Below, piece by piece: positions 5,634 to 6,286 of a stretch of DNA of 6,286 bases; position 1 is the first letter of the stretch, and each line of letters starts with the position of its first letter. The notes under the pieces were generated by a model. It saw only the letters and a list, made by a program, of their open reading frames with translations. It was not told the DNA's origin and searched no databases. The position numbers and the translations under genes were made by a program. The DNA is from Nocardioides sp. (GTDB lineage Bacteria; Actinomycetota; Actinomycetes; Propionibacteriales; Nocardioidaceae), in the NCBI GenBank assembly GCA_031177735.1, contig JAPSKJ010000132.1, positions 1 through 6,286 on the forward strand. The letters run 5' to 3'.

Positions 5634-5671
5634 TGGGCCCACGGGCCCAGCCGGTCGGGCCCGAGGGCCCG
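5634..5671 (-). terminator. Two adjacent GC hairpins after the response regulator gene
   Basis: Reading the minus strand from the stop codon of the regulator, the first hairpin (5671-5656) is CGGGCC, loop CTCG, GGCCCG. The second (5649-5634) is TGGGCC, loop CGTG, GGCCCA. Both stems are perfect over 6 bp with 4-nt loops. No T-run follows, so this is not a classic intrinsic terminator, but such hairpins are common at gene ends in high-GC actinobacteria. They could instead only slow RNA polymerase or protect the 3' end, letting some transcripts run on into the pilus genes. Confidence 0.4.
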
Positions 5672-5672
5672 C

Positions 5673-6286
5673 TCAGTGGTCGCCGGCGGTGCCCAGCAGC
5701 AGCGCGATCGCGTGGCTGCGGGAGGAGACGCCGAGCTTGGCGAAGATGCTGTTGAGGTGGTTCTTCACCGTCTTCGGCTCGATGAACAGCGCCCGGGCGA
5801 TCTCGTTGTTGGAGGCTCCGGTCACCAGCTCGCGGCAGACCTCCACCTCGCGCGGGCTGAGGTGGTGCCGGGCGCTGAGCCGCGCCCACGTGTCCGCGGG
5901 CGTCGCGGCGGGTGCAGGGGCCGCGGGCTCCGGTGCCGTCGCGGTGATGCCCTGGGCGAGGATCGCGGCCGCCACCGGGCTGAGCCGCATCCGCCCCGCC
6001 GCGGCGTCGTGGACGGTGCGGATCAGCTCGTCGCTGTCGAACGCGCCGTGGACCAGGTAGCCAACCGCGCCCGACCGCAGGGCCCGGGCGATCACCTCGG
6101 GCTCGTCGGAGTGGGTCAGCATCAGCACGTTGGTGAGCCGCACCAGCTCCGGCAGCACACTCAGCCCGTCGGCGCCGGGCATCCGCACGTCGAGCAGCGC
6201 CACGGCCGGACGCTCGCGGGCGACCAGGTCGAGCATCGCCCGGCCGTCGGTCGCCTCGCCGCACACGTCGATCCCGGGGTCGTTGG
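5673..6286 (-). CDS. NarL/FixJ-family LuxR-type response regulator (N-terminus outside window)
   Basis: The frame is open through the right edge (complete codons from 6284), giving 203 visible residues. The missing start should hold the first strand and the acidic pair of the receiver. Numbering from the Val codon at 6264-6266, the visible receiver has CGEATDGR, the likely phosphorylated D26 in LLDVRMPGADG and the conserved T51 in LMLTHSDE. In GYLVHG, H73 stands where most receivers have Lys. An Ala/Pro-rich linker (about 108-127) leads to a LuxR-type helix-turn-helix (about 136-192) with LSPREVEVCRELVTG, NNEIARALFIEPKTVKNHL and the FAKLGVSSRSHA end of the domain. It most likely binds DNA as a dimer and controls transcription. 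It is transcribed in the same direction as the pilus operon and ends 171 bp before it, so it is a reasonable candidate regulator of that operon. No partner kinase is visible. Confidence 0.9.
   Translation of the reverse strand, partial: NDPGIDVCGEATDGRAMLDLVARERPAVALLDVRMPGADGLSVLPELVRLTNVLMLTHSDEPEVIARALRSGAVGYLVHGAFDSDELIRTVHDAAAGRMRLSPVAAAILAQGITATAPEPAAPAPAATPADTWARLSARHHLSPREVEVCRELVTGASNNEIARALFIEPKTVKNHLNSIFAKLGVSSRSHAIALLLGTAGDH

Larger units (their letters stand above)
5502..5672 (-). promoter_or_regulatory. Intergenic leader/promoter region of the pilus operon
   Basis: This 171-bp gap between the response regulator stop and the pilin start must hold any promoter specific to the pilus operon. 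I could not find a convincing -35/-10 pair on the minus strand. The region is extremely GC-rich and contains six GGGCCC palindromes between 5575 and 5670. The 60 or so bases nearest the pilin gene lack these hairpins and end with the ribosome site. A promoter here is inferred from the gap size and from the hairpins that follow the upstream gene. Confidence 0.45.

Noticed and set aside
5131..6264. Minus-strand frame of 377 codons spanning the regulator, the leader and the pilin gene
   Set aside because: It is out of frame with two well-supported genes, extremely Arg/Pro-rich and shows no domain; it arises from the lack of stops in GC-rich DNA.

Overview
The window is very GC-rich, its codons end almost always in G or C, and it carries the surface-pilus gene set typical of actinobacteria. 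I infer a high-GC actinobacterium, possibly of the Nocardioides type, but nothing here fixes the genus. There are eight complete or partial minus-strand genes and one plus-strand gene tail. No tRNA, rRNA, insertion sequence or CRISPR array was seen.

Layout, left to right: (i) 2-208, the plus-strand C-terminal end of a surface protein with a membrane anchor. (ii) 206-331, nearly six tandem copies of a 22-bp repeat filling the gap between two convergent genes. (iii) 336-5501, seven minus-strand genes read from right to left with gaps of 1 to 36 bp or short overlaps, so almost certainly one operon: Flp pilin, TadG-like Tad-domain protein, second Flp-like pilin, a 462-residue protein with a Flp pilin N-terminus and a large exported domain, a lipoprotein, a four-helix membrane protein, and a VWA (von Willebrand factor A) domain protein anchored by a C-terminal helix. 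(iv) 5502-5672, the leader and promoter gap, crowded with GGGCCC hairpins. (v) 5673-6286, a NarL/LuxR-type response regulator whose N-terminus lies beyond the window.

Together this looks like the structural end of a Tad (tight adherence, type IVb) pilus locus. The small pilin would form the fibre and the TadG-like and second pilin would be minor subunits. The giant pilin-like protein could be a tip, adhesive or cell-wall-spanning subunit. The lipoprotein, membrane protein and VWA protein may form an envelope-bound accessory complex, and the response regulator is placed to control the locus. The motor ATPase, platform proteins and prepilin peptidase are not in the window and would be expected nearby.

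The best candidate for something new is the giant pilin-like gene (2978-4366). Its N-terminus is almost the same as that of the operon's own Flp pilin, even at DNA level (45 of 51 bases), but it carries about 410 extra residues that match no family I recognise. It sits in a block with the lipoprotein, four-helix and VWA genes.
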